Shown: one piece after another, positions 8,087-15,436 of the stretch | Layout: each line of letters begins with the position of its first letter | Numbering within the stretch: the first letter of the stretch is position 1 | Assembly (NCBI GenBank): GCA_049644345.1 | Contig: JBARRS010000129.1 | Span: forward strand, 1 to 28,594 | Direction: 5' to 3' | DNA from: JBARRS01 sp049644345 | GTDB lineage: Bacteria > Actinomycetota > Thermoleophilia > Gaiellales > Gaiellaceae | Length of the DNA stretch: 28,594 nucleotides | The notes under the pieces: model-generated | Seen by the model: only the letters and a program-made list of their open reading frames with translations | Told to the model about the DNA's origin: nothing | Database searches by the model: none | Translations under genes and position numbers: made by a program

Positions 8087-8674
8087 CTAATCACTGCGCG
8101 GCTTCCACCCTCCCGTCTGCCCCTTGTACGTGCCGGTCAGCAGGGCGAAGGGCGTCTTCAGCAGAATCTTCAGGTCGAGCCGGAGCGACCGGTTCTCGAT
8201 CCACCAGACGTCGAGCTCGATCCGCTCGTCCCACGGCAAAGTCGTCCGGCCGTTCACCTGCGCCCAGCCCGTGAGCCCCGGCTTGGCCTCAAGCCGCCGC
8301 CGCTGGCGCGGCGTGTACTGCTCGACCTGGTAGCGAAGCGTCGGTCTCGGGCCGATCACGGACATCTCCCCGCGAACCACGTTCCAAAGTTGCGGCAGCT
8401 CGTCGAGGGAGAGACGGCGCAGCACCCGCCCGACGCGCGTGATCCGCGGGTCGCCCTCGCTCACAGCCCAGCCGCCTCCCTTCCTCTCCGCCCCGACGAT
8501 CATCGTCCGCAGCTTCAGGAGCTCGAAGTCGGCGTTGCCCTGACCGACCCTGCTCTGCCGGTAGAAGACGGGCCCGCGATCCTCGAGCTTGATCGCGACC
8601 GCCGCGAGCAGGAGGACGGGACTTGCGAGAACAAGGCCGACCGTGGCCGTAACGACGTCGAAGAGGCGCTTCAC
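8087..8674 (-). CDS. Initiating sugar-phosphate transferase, PglC/WcaJ-like
   Basis: A 195-residue monotopic phosphoglycosyl transferase. One N-terminal re-entrant hydrophobic helix (TVGLVLASPVLLLAAVAIKL) is followed by the bacterial sugar transferase domain with VFYRQSRVG, FELLKLRTM, the catalytic Asp-Glu pair in LSLDELPQLWNV, GEMSVIGPRP and KPGLTGWAQVNGR. It moves a sugar-1-phosphate from a UDP-sugar to undecaprenyl phosphate, the first committed step of a lipid-linked glycan. The length equals the minimal PglC core and lacks the long N-terminal domain of WbaP/WcaJ. I chose the GTG at 8674 because it starts the family's KRLFDVV and lies 20 bp past the permease stop; the longer open frame runs back into the permease gene. 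Confidence 0.85.
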   Translation of the reverse strand: MKRLFDVVTATVGLVLASPVLLLAAVAIKLEDRGPVFYRQSRVGQGNADFELLKLRTMIVGAERKGGGWAVSEGDPRITRVGRVLRRLSLDELPQLWNVVRGEMSVIGPRPTLRYQVEQYTPRQRRRLEAKPGLTGWAQVNGRTTLPWDERIELDVWWIENRSLRLDLKILLKTPFALLTGTYKGQTGGWKPRSD

Positions 8675-8694
8675 GCCCCGAACGATATGGGCGG

Positions 8695-9588
8695 CTAGGA
8701 GCTTCGTCCCTCCGCGGCGATCGGGCGTCGCCCGTTGCGACTCGCAAGGCTTCGCGACGCGCCTGCGATGAGCGCGACGACGGCGCACCCGACGATCACC
8801 CAGTTCGACCCGGAGAAGTCGAGCATCTTGATCCCGCTCAGAATCAGGACGACCGCGAGCGCCGACCGCAACGCGCGGTCGGGGATCCGGACCGTGAACT
8901 TGCTCGAGATCAGCACGCCCGGAATCGAGCCGATCAGCAGCCAGCCCATCGCGCGCAGGTCGACATTGCCGCTCACGAGGTGCCCGATGCCGGCCACCCA
9001 GAGCAGCGCGGCCGCGTGGAAGATGTCCGTGCCGACGATCTTGGGCAGCGTCAGCGGGTAGACGAGCACCATCACGAGCCCGAAGAACGTTCCGCTGCCG
9101 ACGGAGGTCAGGCCGACGACGAAGCCGAAGACGGCGCCGATCGCGAAGGCGATCTGGCGGTCACGGCGGGAGAGGAGGAACGGCGCGTCACTCGGCTGCA
9201 CCCCACGGCGGATGAACATCTTCGCGATCAGGCCGAGGCCGCCCGCGATCAGCGCAACCCCGACGGCGTAACCCTCGATCGACTGCACCCCGCCGCCGTA
9301 GCGGTGCTTCAGGTAGGTCGCCGTGCCGACTCCGAGCAGCGACAGCGGCCCGGAGCCGAGGAACATCCAGAACGTCAGCCGCGCGTGCACGGTGCCCAGC
9401 CGCCGGTGGCGGATCGCGCCGAAGCTCTTGAAGATCGCGCCGTGCAGGATGTCCGTTCCGACCGCGTACGTCGGCTTGAAGCCGAACAGGATCACGAGGA
9501 TCGGCGTCAGCAGCGAGCCCCCGCCCATGCCCGTCAAGCCGACGAGCACTCCGACGAGGAGACCGCTGAGGGAAAGCTGCCAGGTCAC
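8695..9588 (-). CDS. TauE/SafE family permease (sulfite/sulfate-type transporter)
   Basis: A 297-residue membrane protein with about eight hydrophobic helices arranged as two related halves. Both halves have a glycine-rich loop, LVGLTGMGGGSLLTPILV near the N-terminus and VVGLTSVGSGTFFGLVMV in the middle, as in the TauE/SafE (DUF81) family. Members move sulfite, sulfoacetate or other anions, mostly outward, though some take up sulfate. The GTG start follows the sat stop directly (TAAGTG, no gap). Its place at the end of a sulfate-activation run suggests sulfate entry, sulfite release or export of an organosulfonate. Direction and substrate cannot be read from sequence. Confidence 0.85.
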   Translation of the reverse strand: MTWQLSLSGLLVGVLVGLTGMGGGSLLTPILVILFGFKPTYAVGTDILHGAIFKSFGAIRHRRLGTVHARLTFWMFLGSGPLSLLGVGTATYLKHRYGGGVQSIEGYAVGVALIAGGLGLIAKMFIRRGVQPSDAPFLLSRRDRQIAFAIGAVFGFVVGLTSVGSGTFFGLVMVLVYPLTLPKIVGTDIFHAAALLWVAGIGHLVSGNVDLRAMGWLLIGSIPGVLISSKFTVRIPDRALRSALAVVLILSGIKMLDFSGSNWVIVGCAVVALIAGASRSLASRNGRRPIAAEGRSS

Positions 9589-10728
9589 TTACGAGCGATA
9601 ACTGTCGATCAGGATCTCGGCGACCTCGGGCCGAGAGAACTCGACCGGCGGCAGCGCCCCTTCCGCAAGCAGCTCGCGCACCTTCGTCCCCGACAGGAAG
9701 ACGTGGTCGTCGCCCTCGTGCGGGCACGTCTTCGGCGTCGCCATCTGGCCGCAGACACGGCACCAGAACGCGTGCTCGAAGAAAATCGGCTCGATGTCGA
9801 GCTCGTGCGACTCGAACTCGTCGAAGATCACCTGGGCGTCGTAGGTGCCGTAATAGTCGCCGACCCCGGCATGGTCGCGGCCGACGATGAAGTGCGAGCA
9901 GCCGTAGTTCTTGCGGCAGATCGCGTGCCAGATTGCCTCGCGGGGGCCCGCGTAGCGCATCGCGGCGGGGAAAGCGGACAGCACGACGCGGTCGGCCGGG
10001 TAGTAGCCCTCGAGCAGGACGCGGTAGCACGCGACCCGCGTCGCCGCGGGAACGTCGTCCGACTTCGTCTCGCCGACCAGAGGATGGATCAGCGCGCCGT
10101 CGACCGTCTCGAGCGCGCACTTCGTCAGGTACTCGTGCGCACGGTGGATCGGGTTACGGGTCTGGAAGCCGACGACCCGGCGCCAGCCGCGCTCCGCGAA
10201 AGCCGCCCGGGTCTCTGCCGGGTCGAGCGCCAGCTCGGGGAAAGGCGACTCCGCGCGCTCGAACACCGTGACGCGGCCGCCGAGATAGAGCGGATGCTGC
10301 GCGTAGAGACGCGCGACGCCCGGATGCTCGGGATCGGTCGTCCGGAAGCAGCGCTTGGCCTCGCGTTCCCTGTCGTACTCGAAGAGCTCCTCGACGTCGA
10401 GGACCCCTAGCGGGCGGCCCTCCCTGTCGACGAGCGCGATCTGGTCGCCGTCGGGCGGGCGCTCGACCGCGAGGCAGACAGGCAGCGCCCATGGCAACCC
10501 TCGCGCGAGGCGCATCTCCTCGACGACGCGCTCGTAGTCGTCGCGGCACATGAAGCCGTCGAGCGGCGAGAGCGCGCCGGAGGCAAGCATGTCGAGGTCG
10601 GACAGCTCGCGCGGCGTCAGGACGACCTGCTCGAGACGCTCGACGCCGTCCGGCCGGTCGCCTGTGCGCTCGACGAGCTCGCCTCCGTGCGGGGCGATCA
10701 GGTGCTGCTCCGCGGTGGCAACACTCAT
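9589..10728 (-). CDS. sat: Sulfate adenylyltransferase (ATP sulfurylase)
   Basis: A 379-residue single-chain ATP sulfurylase that makes APS and pyrophosphate from ATP and sulfate. An N-terminal PUA-like domain (about 1-160) is followed by the catalytic domain with QTRNPIHRAH at 189-198 (HxxH ATP site) and GRDHAGVG at 283-290. A Cys/His cluster at C323, C326, C335 and H337 looks like the zinc site seen in the shorter bacterial and archaeal Sat enzymes. It is the Sat type, not the two-subunit CysDN type. The ATG start overlaps the cysC stop by 4 bp (ATGA). It works directly with the APS kinase and APS reductase encoded upstream. Confidence 0.95.
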   Translation of the reverse strand: MSVATAEQHLIAPHGGELVERTGDRPDGVERLEQVVLTPRELSDLDMLASGALSPLDGFMCRDDYERVVEEMRLARGLPWALPVCLAVERPPDGDQIALVDREGRPLGVLDVEELFEYDREREAKRCFRTTDPEHPGVARLYAQHPLYLGGRVTVFERAESPFPELALDPAETRAAFAERGWRRVVGFQTRNPIHRAHEYLTKCALETVDGALIHPLVGETKSDDVPAATRVACYRVLLEGYYPADRVVLSAFPAAMRYAGPREAIWHAICRKNYGCSHFIVGRDHAGVGDYYGTYDAQVIFDEFESHELDIEPIFFEHAFWCRVCGQMATPKTCPHEGDDHVFLSGTKVRELLAEGALPPVEFSRPEVAEILIDSYRS

Positions 10729-11276
10729 ACGGCCACCTGCGCCTCGACGAGGCGCAGCTCACCGAGCTTCGCAAGCACGATCTGCGAGCTCTCACGGGGA
10801 TCGTGCTCCTCCGTGTCGATCCGCAGCTCCGGGTCGACCGGCTCCTCGTAGGGATCGGAGACGCCGGTGAACTCCTTGATCTCGCCGCTGAACGCCTTCT
10901 CGTACAGGCCCTTGACGTCACGGCGCGCGCACTCCTCGACCGAGGTTGCGACGTACACCTCTACGAACGGCCCAAACTCCTCCACGAGCGCGCGGGCCTT
11001 CCGCCTCGTCTCCTCGTACGGCGAGATGGCCGAGACCAACACAGCCCCGCCGTGGCGCGTCAGGCGAGAAGCGACCCAGCCGATGCGTTCGATGTTGGTA
11101 TCCCGGTCCTCCTTGGAGAAGCCGAGGCCCTTGGAGAGGTGCGTGCGGACGACGTCGCCGTCGAGGTATTCGACATAGCGGCCACGCCGCTCGAGCTCCG
11201 CGCCGACCAGGTCGGCAATTGTGGTCTTGCCAGCGCCGGAGAGACCAGTGAACCAGAGCGTGAATCCGTTAGTCAT
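10725..11276 (-). CDS. cysC: Adenylylsulfate kinase
   Basis: A 183-residue P-loop kinase that phosphorylates APS at the 3' position to give PAPS. The P-loop GLSGAGKTT is at residues 11-19, followed by YLDGDVVRTHLSKGLGFSKEDR, which carries the APS-binding residues, and the family block ISPYEETRRKAR. It has normal length for stand-alone CysC. A good SD (AAGGAG) precedes the ATG, and it overlaps cysH by 8 bp and sat by 4 bp. The adjacent reductase has the APS-type iron-sulfur signature and would not need PAPS, so this kinase may feed a sulfotransferase or store sulfate as PAPS; no sulfotransferase is encoded in the window. Confidence 0.95.
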   Translation of the reverse strand: MTNGFTLWFTGLSGAGKTTIADLVGAELERRGRYVEYLDGDVVRTHLSKGLGFSKEDRDTNIERIGWVASRLTRHGGAVLVSAISPYEETRRKARALVEEFGPFVEVYVATSVEECARRDVKGLYEKAFSGEIKEFTGVSDPYEEPVDPELRIDTEEHDPRESSQIVLAKLGELRLVEAQVAV

Positions 11277-11949
11277 TCGACTCCTTGATCAGTGGTGCGT
11301 TGACGTGGATCCCGCACTCGAGCTTCCCGGAGCCGGTCCAGCGGCCGGCGCGCTCGTCCTCGCCCTCGCCTACGGGACGGGTGCACGGAACGCAGCCGAT
11401 CGACGGGTAGCCGCGGTCGTGAAGCGGGTTGTACGGAATCTCGTTCACCGTGATGTACGCCTGGACACGCTTGGCGTCCCAGTCGACAAGGGGCTGAATC
11501 TTCCAGACGGCGTACCGCTCGGACCACTCGACCTTCTGCGCGTTCGCGCGCGTCGGTGACTGCTCGCGGCGGATGCCCGTGATCCAGCCGTCGTAGGCTC
11601 GGAGGGCACGGTCGAGCGGCTCGACCTTCCGGATGTGGCAGCAGCGGTCGGGATCGGTCTCCCAGAGGCGGTCGGGAGCGTCGATCGGACGAAACGACCG
11701 GAGCTCGAGTCCATACCGCTCGACGATCCGGTCTCGCGTCTCGTAGGTCTCCGGAAAGAGCACCTGGGTGTCGAGCTCGACGATCGGTACGTCGAGTCCG
11801 AGCTCGCTGACCATGTGCACGAGTACCGACGACTGCCGCTGCCACGAGCACGTGAGGCACATGTGGTCGCCGAACTCCGAGTAGGCCCAGCGAAGAACGT
11901 CCTCGGCGCTCATCGACTCGACGTCAGGTACTTGCAGGCTGCTCGTCAC
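11269..11949 (-). CDS. cysH: Adenylyl-sulfate (APS) reductase, assimilatory, [4Fe-4S] type
   Basis: A 226-residue thioredoxin-dependent reductase that turns APS into sulfite and AMP. It has the Cys pattern of the APS-type enzyme: CC at 103-104 and CxxC at 186-189 (GCVPC), the four ligands of the iron-sulfur cluster, plus the catalytic Cys212 in ECGIH. Enzymes that use only PAPS, like E. coli CysH, lack the CC...CxxC set, so APS (perhaps also PAPS) is the expected substrate. The GTG start at 11949 is preceded by a perfect AAGGAGG with 9-nt spacing, which settles the start even though it overlaps the ComA-family gene by 26 bp. No sulfite reductase follows. Confidence 0.93.
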   Translation of the reverse strand: MTSSLQVPDVESMSAEDVLRWAYSEFGDHMCLTCSWQRQSSVLVHMVSELGLDVPIVELDTQVLFPETYETRDRIVERYGLELRSFRPIDAPDRLWETDPDRCCHIRKVEPLDRALRAYDGWITGIRREQSPTRANAQKVEWSERYAVWKIQPLVDWDAKRVQAYITVNEIPYNPLHDRGYPSIGCVPCTRPVGEGEDERAGRWTGSGKLECGIHVNAPLIKESND

Positions 11950-12685
11950 CGAGCAGAACCTCCTTCAGCGTGTCGGCCCGCAGCCCGAGGCGCAGCGTCT
12001 CGAGCGAGATGACCTCCTCCGGCGGGATGTTCCCGAGGTTCACGGTCGGGCCGAACTGCTTCACGAACCAGGCCTGCGCGGCCTTCGTCGGCGCCTCGAA
12101 GACGAGGTCGTCGACATCGACCTCGTGTGCGATCTCGTCGACGAGGCCGACGCGCATCTCGCCGGTTGGCCGGTAGATGCCGGCGGTGCCGCCTTCCCGT
12201 CCCTCGGTGATCACCTTCCAGGCGCCGGCCTCGAGCTCCTCCTTGATCCACTCGACCCACAGGTAGGGGGCGTAGACCGTTTCTGCGTCCTTCGAGCCGA
12301 CCTCCGACAGCACGGTGAAGTCGCGCGCGAACTCGGCGATCAGCTCGAGCTTGCGCTCGCGCGGCAAGTCGATCACGCCATCGGAGATCTCGACGTGCGT
12401 GAGGCCCAGCTCGCCGAGCCAGCGCTTGTAGTCGTCGACCTTGTCCTGGGCGACGACGGCCTCGAGGAAGGTGCCGCCAATCACGACGGGCTTCCCCTTC
12501 AGCACCTCCAGCTTGCGCGTGAGGTTCGGTGTCACGTACGACGTGCCCCAGCCGAGCTTGATGATGTCGATGTAGTCGCCGGAGGTCTCGAGCACGTCCT
12601 CCCACGCGCGCGGGCCAAGGCCCTTGTCGATCACGTGGGTCAGGCCGCCGTCGCGGCGCAATTCGAGGAAGTCAGAGCCTGGCAT
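11924..12685 (-). CDS. comA: Phosphosulfolactate synthase, ComA family
   Basis: A 253-residue TIM-barrel protein of the (2R)-phospho-3-sulfolactate synthase family, which adds sulfite to phosphoenolpyruvate. It shows the family blocks IKLGWGTSYV (42-51), HVEISDG (97-103), SEVGSK (127-132) and EGREGGTAGIY (161-171), which hold the metal and PEP/sulfite site. In methanogens this is the first step of coenzyme M synthesis, in Xanthobacter a homologue starts bacterial coenzyme M synthesis, and in Bacillus a homologue is linked to spore sulfolactate. Here it directly follows a two-subunit fumarase and precedes sulfite-making cysH, so sulfite supply and use are side by side. ATG with GGAG upstream; overlaps the fumarase beta gene by 14 bp. 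The symbol reflects family, not proven function. Confidence 0.88.
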   Translation of the reverse strand: MPGSDFLELRRDGGLTHVIDKGLGPRAWEDVLETSGDYIDIIKLGWGTSYVTPNLTRKLEVLKGKPVVIGGTFLEAVVAQDKVDDYKRWLGELGLTHVEISDGVIDLPRERKLELIAEFARDFTVLSEVGSKDAETVYAPYLWVEWIKEELEAGAWKVITEGREGGTAGIYRPTGEMRVGLVDEIAHEVDVDDLVFEAPTKAAQAWFVKQFGPTVNLGNIPPEEVISLETLRLGLRADTLKEVLLGDEQPAST

Positions 12686-13259
12686 AGAGCTCCTCCAGCT
12701 TCTTCTTCGCGGCCTCCTGGACGTCGTGGTAGAGCGAGTTCCCGTGGGCGTCGATCCCGACGGTGAGGGGACCGAAGTCCTTGACGCGGAACTTCCAGAG
12801 GCACTCGGGCATCAGCTCCTCCCACGCGACCTCCTCGATCTCCTCGATCTGGGTCGTCTCGAGCGCCGCCGCACCGCCGACGATCGCGAAGTAGACCATC
12901 CCGAGGCGACGCATCGGCTCGATCGCCTCGTCGGGGAAGCCGCCTTTGCCGCAGACGGCGCGGACGCCGTAGTCGCGCCCGAGCGGCTCCGTGAAGCGGA
13001 CCATCCGCGCCGAGGTAGTCGTGCCGATGCAGACCTTCTCGTAGCGGCCCTCGCCGACCTTGCGGACGCCGGGCGCAGTGTGGAGCAGGAACGCGCCGCG
13101 GAGGTCCATCGGGGGCTTCTGGCCCTCGTCGAAGATCCGCATCTGTGTCCGATCGCGGATCCCGATGATGTGCCCCTGGACGACGACCTCGTCGCCGGCG
13201 CGGAGCTTCAGGATCTCGCGTTCGTCGGTGACCGGAAATGTGACGTCGTGAACGGCCAA
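12672..13259 (-). CDS. Class I fumarase/tartrate dehydratase-type hydro-lyase, beta subunit
   Basis: A 195-residue C-terminal-type subunit of the iron-sulfur hydro-lyases (fumarate hydratase class I, L(+)-tartrate dehydratase). It contains GTTTSARM (79-86), VGGAAAL and the long conserved LWKFRVKDFGPLTVGID followed by HGNS. With the alpha subunit it adds or removes water across a double bond in C4 dicarboxylates. The TTG at 13259 is the only start that uses the whole domain; it lies one base after the alpha-subunit stop, so the two are translated together. Fumarase is the default reading, but place in the operon before the ComA homologue leaves open a sulfonate analogue (sulfolactate or sulfoacrylate) as substrate. 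Confidence 0.87.
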   Translation of the reverse strand: MAVHDVTFPVTDEREILKLRAGDEVVVQGHIIGIRDRTQMRIFDEGQKPPMDLRGAFLLHTAPGVRKVGEGRYEKVCIGTTTSARMVRFTEPLGRDYGVRAVCGKGGFPDEAIEPMRRLGMVYFAIVGGAAALETTQIEEIEEVAWEELMPECLWKFRVKDFGPLTVGIDAHGNSLYHDVQEAAKKKLEELYARL

Positions 13260-13260
13260 A

Positions 13261-14157
13261 TCAGGCCTCGCGGTCGTAGTCGATCTCGCCGTCGGCTGAG
13301 ATGTGTGCGCTGGCTCGACGCGCCGCCCAGCACTGGTAGTTGACGGCCACGGGATTGAGAGTCATGTGCGTGTCGGCGTGCTCGACGTGGACCGCGAGCG
13401 CCGTCACGTCCCCGCCGAGGCCCATCGGGCCGATCCCCGTCTCGTTCAGCAGCTCGAGGAGCTCGCGCTCGAGCTTCGCCACTTCCGGGTCGGCGTTCTT
13501 CGTCCCCACCGGCCGAGCGATGGCCTCCTTGGCGAGGTACATCGCGTAGTCCGCCGAGCCGCCGACGCCGACGCCGACGATCCCCGGCGGGCACGGCTTG
13601 CCGCCAGCGCCGACGATCGACTCGAGCACGAACTGCTTGATCCCCTTCACGCCGTCGGCGGGGGTGCACATCTTCAGAAAGCTCATGCTCTCGGAGCCCG
13701 AGCCTTTCGGCACGCACTTGACGTCCAGGCCGTCCCAATCGGGCACGAACTCCCAGTGCGCGATGGGAAGCCGGTAGCCGATGTTCGGGCCGGTGTTCTC
13801 GCGCGTGAGGGTGTGGACCGCGTTCGAGCGGAGCGGATGCTCGAGCGTCGCGCGCGCTGTGCCGTCGCGCAACGCCTCGTAGATCCGCGCCGGGTGAAGC
13901 GGGAAGTGCTCTCCGACGCGGCAGGTGTAGACCGCGATCCCGGTGTCCTGGCAGACGAGGTTCTCCTGGTCGTCCGCGATGGCGACGTTCTTGACGATCG
14001 TCTCGAGCACGCGGCGTCCGGGCGTCGAGGTCTCGCGCTCCTTCGCCTCTACGAGCGCGTCGCGCAGGTCTTGCGGGATGTCCTTCAACGCCCAGACGTA
14101 GAGGTACGCCGCCGCGTCCTCGACCGCCTGCTGGATGTCGGTCTCGACCGTGCTCAC
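13261..14157 (-). CDS. Class I fumarase/tartrate dehydratase-type hydro-lyase, alpha subunit
   Basis: A 298-residue N-terminal-type subunit that carries the [4Fe-4S] cluster and most of the active site of class I hydro-lyases. Visible signatures are NLVCQDTG (Cys69 and the QDTG motif), KGSGSESMSFLKM near 151-163, GGKPCPPGIVGVGVGG (Cys189) and MGLGGDVTAL. Cys164 is a further candidate ligand. The size fits split alpha/beta enzymes of archaea and many bacteria. The GTG start overlaps the upstream flavoprotein stop by 4 bp (GTGA). A long open frame continues upstream of this start, but there it is only the shadow of the flavoprotein gene. Confidence 0.88.
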   Translation of the reverse strand: MSTVETDIQQAVEDAAAYLYVWALKDIPQDLRDALVEAKERETSTPGRRVLETIVKNVAIADDQENLVCQDTGIAVYTCRVGEHFPLHPARIYEALRDGTARATLEHPLRSNAVHTLTRENTGPNIGYRLPIAHWEFVPDWDGLDVKCVPKGSGSESMSFLKMCTPADGVKGIKQFVLESIVGAGGKPCPPGIVGVGVGGSADYAMYLAKEAIARPVGTKNADPEVAKLERELLELLNETGIGPMGLGGDVTALAVHVEHADTHMTLNPVAVNYQCWAARRASAHISADGEIDYDREA

Positions 14158-15347
14158 GCCTTCGCCCCTTTCGCGGCGGCCCGGCCGGAGCGGCGGCCGA
14201 AGACGGTGCACTCGAGCAACGAGTTGCCCATCATCCGGTTGCGTCCGTGCGTTCCCCCCGCGATCTCGCCGCAGGCGAAGAGGCCCTCCAGCGTCGTCTC
14301 GCCGTGCTCGTCGATGAGGAGGCCGCCGTTCTGATAGTGGAGGACGGGATAGGTGAGGATCGGTTCGGCGAGCGGTTCGATCCCGGCGGCACGGTAGCGG
14401 CGGAGCATGTACGGCAGGGAGACGTTCGCGTCGTCTTCCGGTATCCGAGTGGTGTCGAGGTAGACGGCCGGCCGGCCGTCGGGAGTCTCGACGCCCCTTC
14501 CGCTCTCGACCTCGTCGAAGATCGCCTGGGAGACGGCGTCGCGCGGCCCGAGGGAGTCGGTGAACTCCTCCCGGGCGACGTTGAGGAGCACCGCACCGTA
14601 GGCGCGCGTGGTCTCCGGGATCGAGTAGCCCTGCATGTTCGGCGGCCAGGCGCCGCCGTTCGGGTGGTACTGAAGCGCGTCGAGGTCGCGCGACCGGGCG
14701 CCGAGCTCGAGCGCGATCGAGGTCACCTCGCCGGTGGCGCCCGGGTGGTTCGTGGAGAGCTCGCCGCGCTCCTCGGCCTCGCGATAGCAGCGCCCCCCGG
14801 CCGCGAGCACGACGGTGACCGCCTCGATCGTATGTTCGCCGCAGAGCGCGCGCCAGCCGTTCTCGGTGCGATCGAGCCCGGAAAGCGGTGACTTCGGAAA
14901 GGTCTCGACGCTCGAGGCCTCGACGGCCACGCGTAGCGCGCTCGTGATCGCGTGCCCGGTCCGGTCGCCGACCTGGAGCAGGCGCTTTCGGCTCGCGCCG
15001 CCACACTTGGCAAGCCGGTAACCGCCGTTCTCTCGTGTGAACTCGACCCCGAGCTCCTCGAGCCAGTGAATGGCGTCCGGCGCCTCGCTCGTCAGGATCT
15101 CGACGAGACGCCGGTCGGCGGTCTCGTGCGAGCTCTGCCAGACGTCTGCGGCGTGAGCCTCGGGCGAATCGTCGTCGCCGAACGCGGCCTGGATGCCGCC
15201 CTGCGCCTTGGCGGAGTTGCACGACTGGAGCGATCCCTTGGTTGCGAGCGCAACCCGGGCACCGGTGCGCTCGGCGGAGACCGCCGCGGCGAGGCCCGAG
15301 GCCCCGCTGCCGATCACGAGCACGTCGAAGACGAGCGGACGCCCCAT
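14154..15347 (-). CDS. FAD-dependent fumarate reductase/L-aspartate oxidase-like flavoprotein, short form
   Basis: A 397-residue flavoprotein of the SdhA/FrdA/NadB family. The FAD-binding GSGASG is at 13-18, QGGIQAA near 49-55, and the C-terminal FAD block GLFACGEIAGGTHGRNR near 355-371. Counterparts of the dicarboxylate site are present: His228 in QYHPNG, Thr247-Arg248, Arg269 in PRDAVS (the family's proton-donor Arg), His337 in LHYQNGG and Arg371. The protein stops right after the FAD domain, so the helical C-terminal domain of SdhA, FrdA and NadB (530-600 residues) is missing. No heme or iron-sulfur partner is encoded next to it. It is first in a coupled run with fumarase-type and ComA genes. 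Likely a soluble enzyme reducing or oxidising a fumarate-like compound. Confidence 0.75.
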   Translation of the reverse strand: MGRPLVFDVLVIGSGASGLAAAVSAERTGARVALATKGSLQSCNSAKAQGGIQAAFGDDDSPEAHAADVWQSSHETADRRLVEILTSEAPDAIHWLEELGVEFTRENGGYRLAKCGGASRKRLLQVGDRTGHAITSALRVAVEASSVETFPKSPLSGLDRTENGWRALCGEHTIEAVTVVLAAGGRCYREAEERGELSTNHPGATGEVTSIALELGARSRDLDALQYHPNGGAWPPNMQGYSIPETTRAYGAVLLNVAREEFTDSLGPRDAVSQAIFDEVESGRGVETPDGRPAVYLDTTRIPEDDANVSLPYMLRRYRAAGIEPLAEPILTYPVLHYQNGGLLIDEHGETTLEGLFACGEIAGGTHGRNRMMGNSLLECTVFGRRSGRAAAKGAKA

Positions 15348-15436
15348 CGAGCCCCGGAGTCTATCAACCTTCTCCTAATCGCAAGGATTAGAAGGCGTTA
15401 TTCATGTACTGAGACCGCCGTGCCGATTCGTCGTCT
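15348..15436. promoter_or_regulatory. Divergent promoter region with a 17-bp inverted repeat
   Basis: This 89-bp region separates the sulfur operon (minus strand) from the pilin-like gene (plus strand), so promoters for both should be here. A palindrome CTAATC-gcaag-GATTAG lies at 15375-15391, with CCTT and AAGG outside it, the form of an operator for a dimeric regulator. On the minus strand, TTGCGA overlaps the palindrome and TAGACT follows 15 nt later, a possible weak -35/-10 pair ending about 10 nt before the flavoprotein ATG. A repressor bound to the palindrome would then block the sulfur operon. Confidence 0.45.

Noticed and set aside
11269..11949. Reading the reductase as a PAPS reductase because cysC is adjacent
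   Set aside because: The CC...CxxC cluster ligands mark the APS type; the kinase next door does not override that, although dual use cannot be excluded.
13261..15222. A 653-codon frame seeming to fuse an N-terminal domain to fumarase alpha
   Set aside because: The part before 14157 is the shadow of the flavoprotein gene in another frame; the family start is the GTG at 14157.
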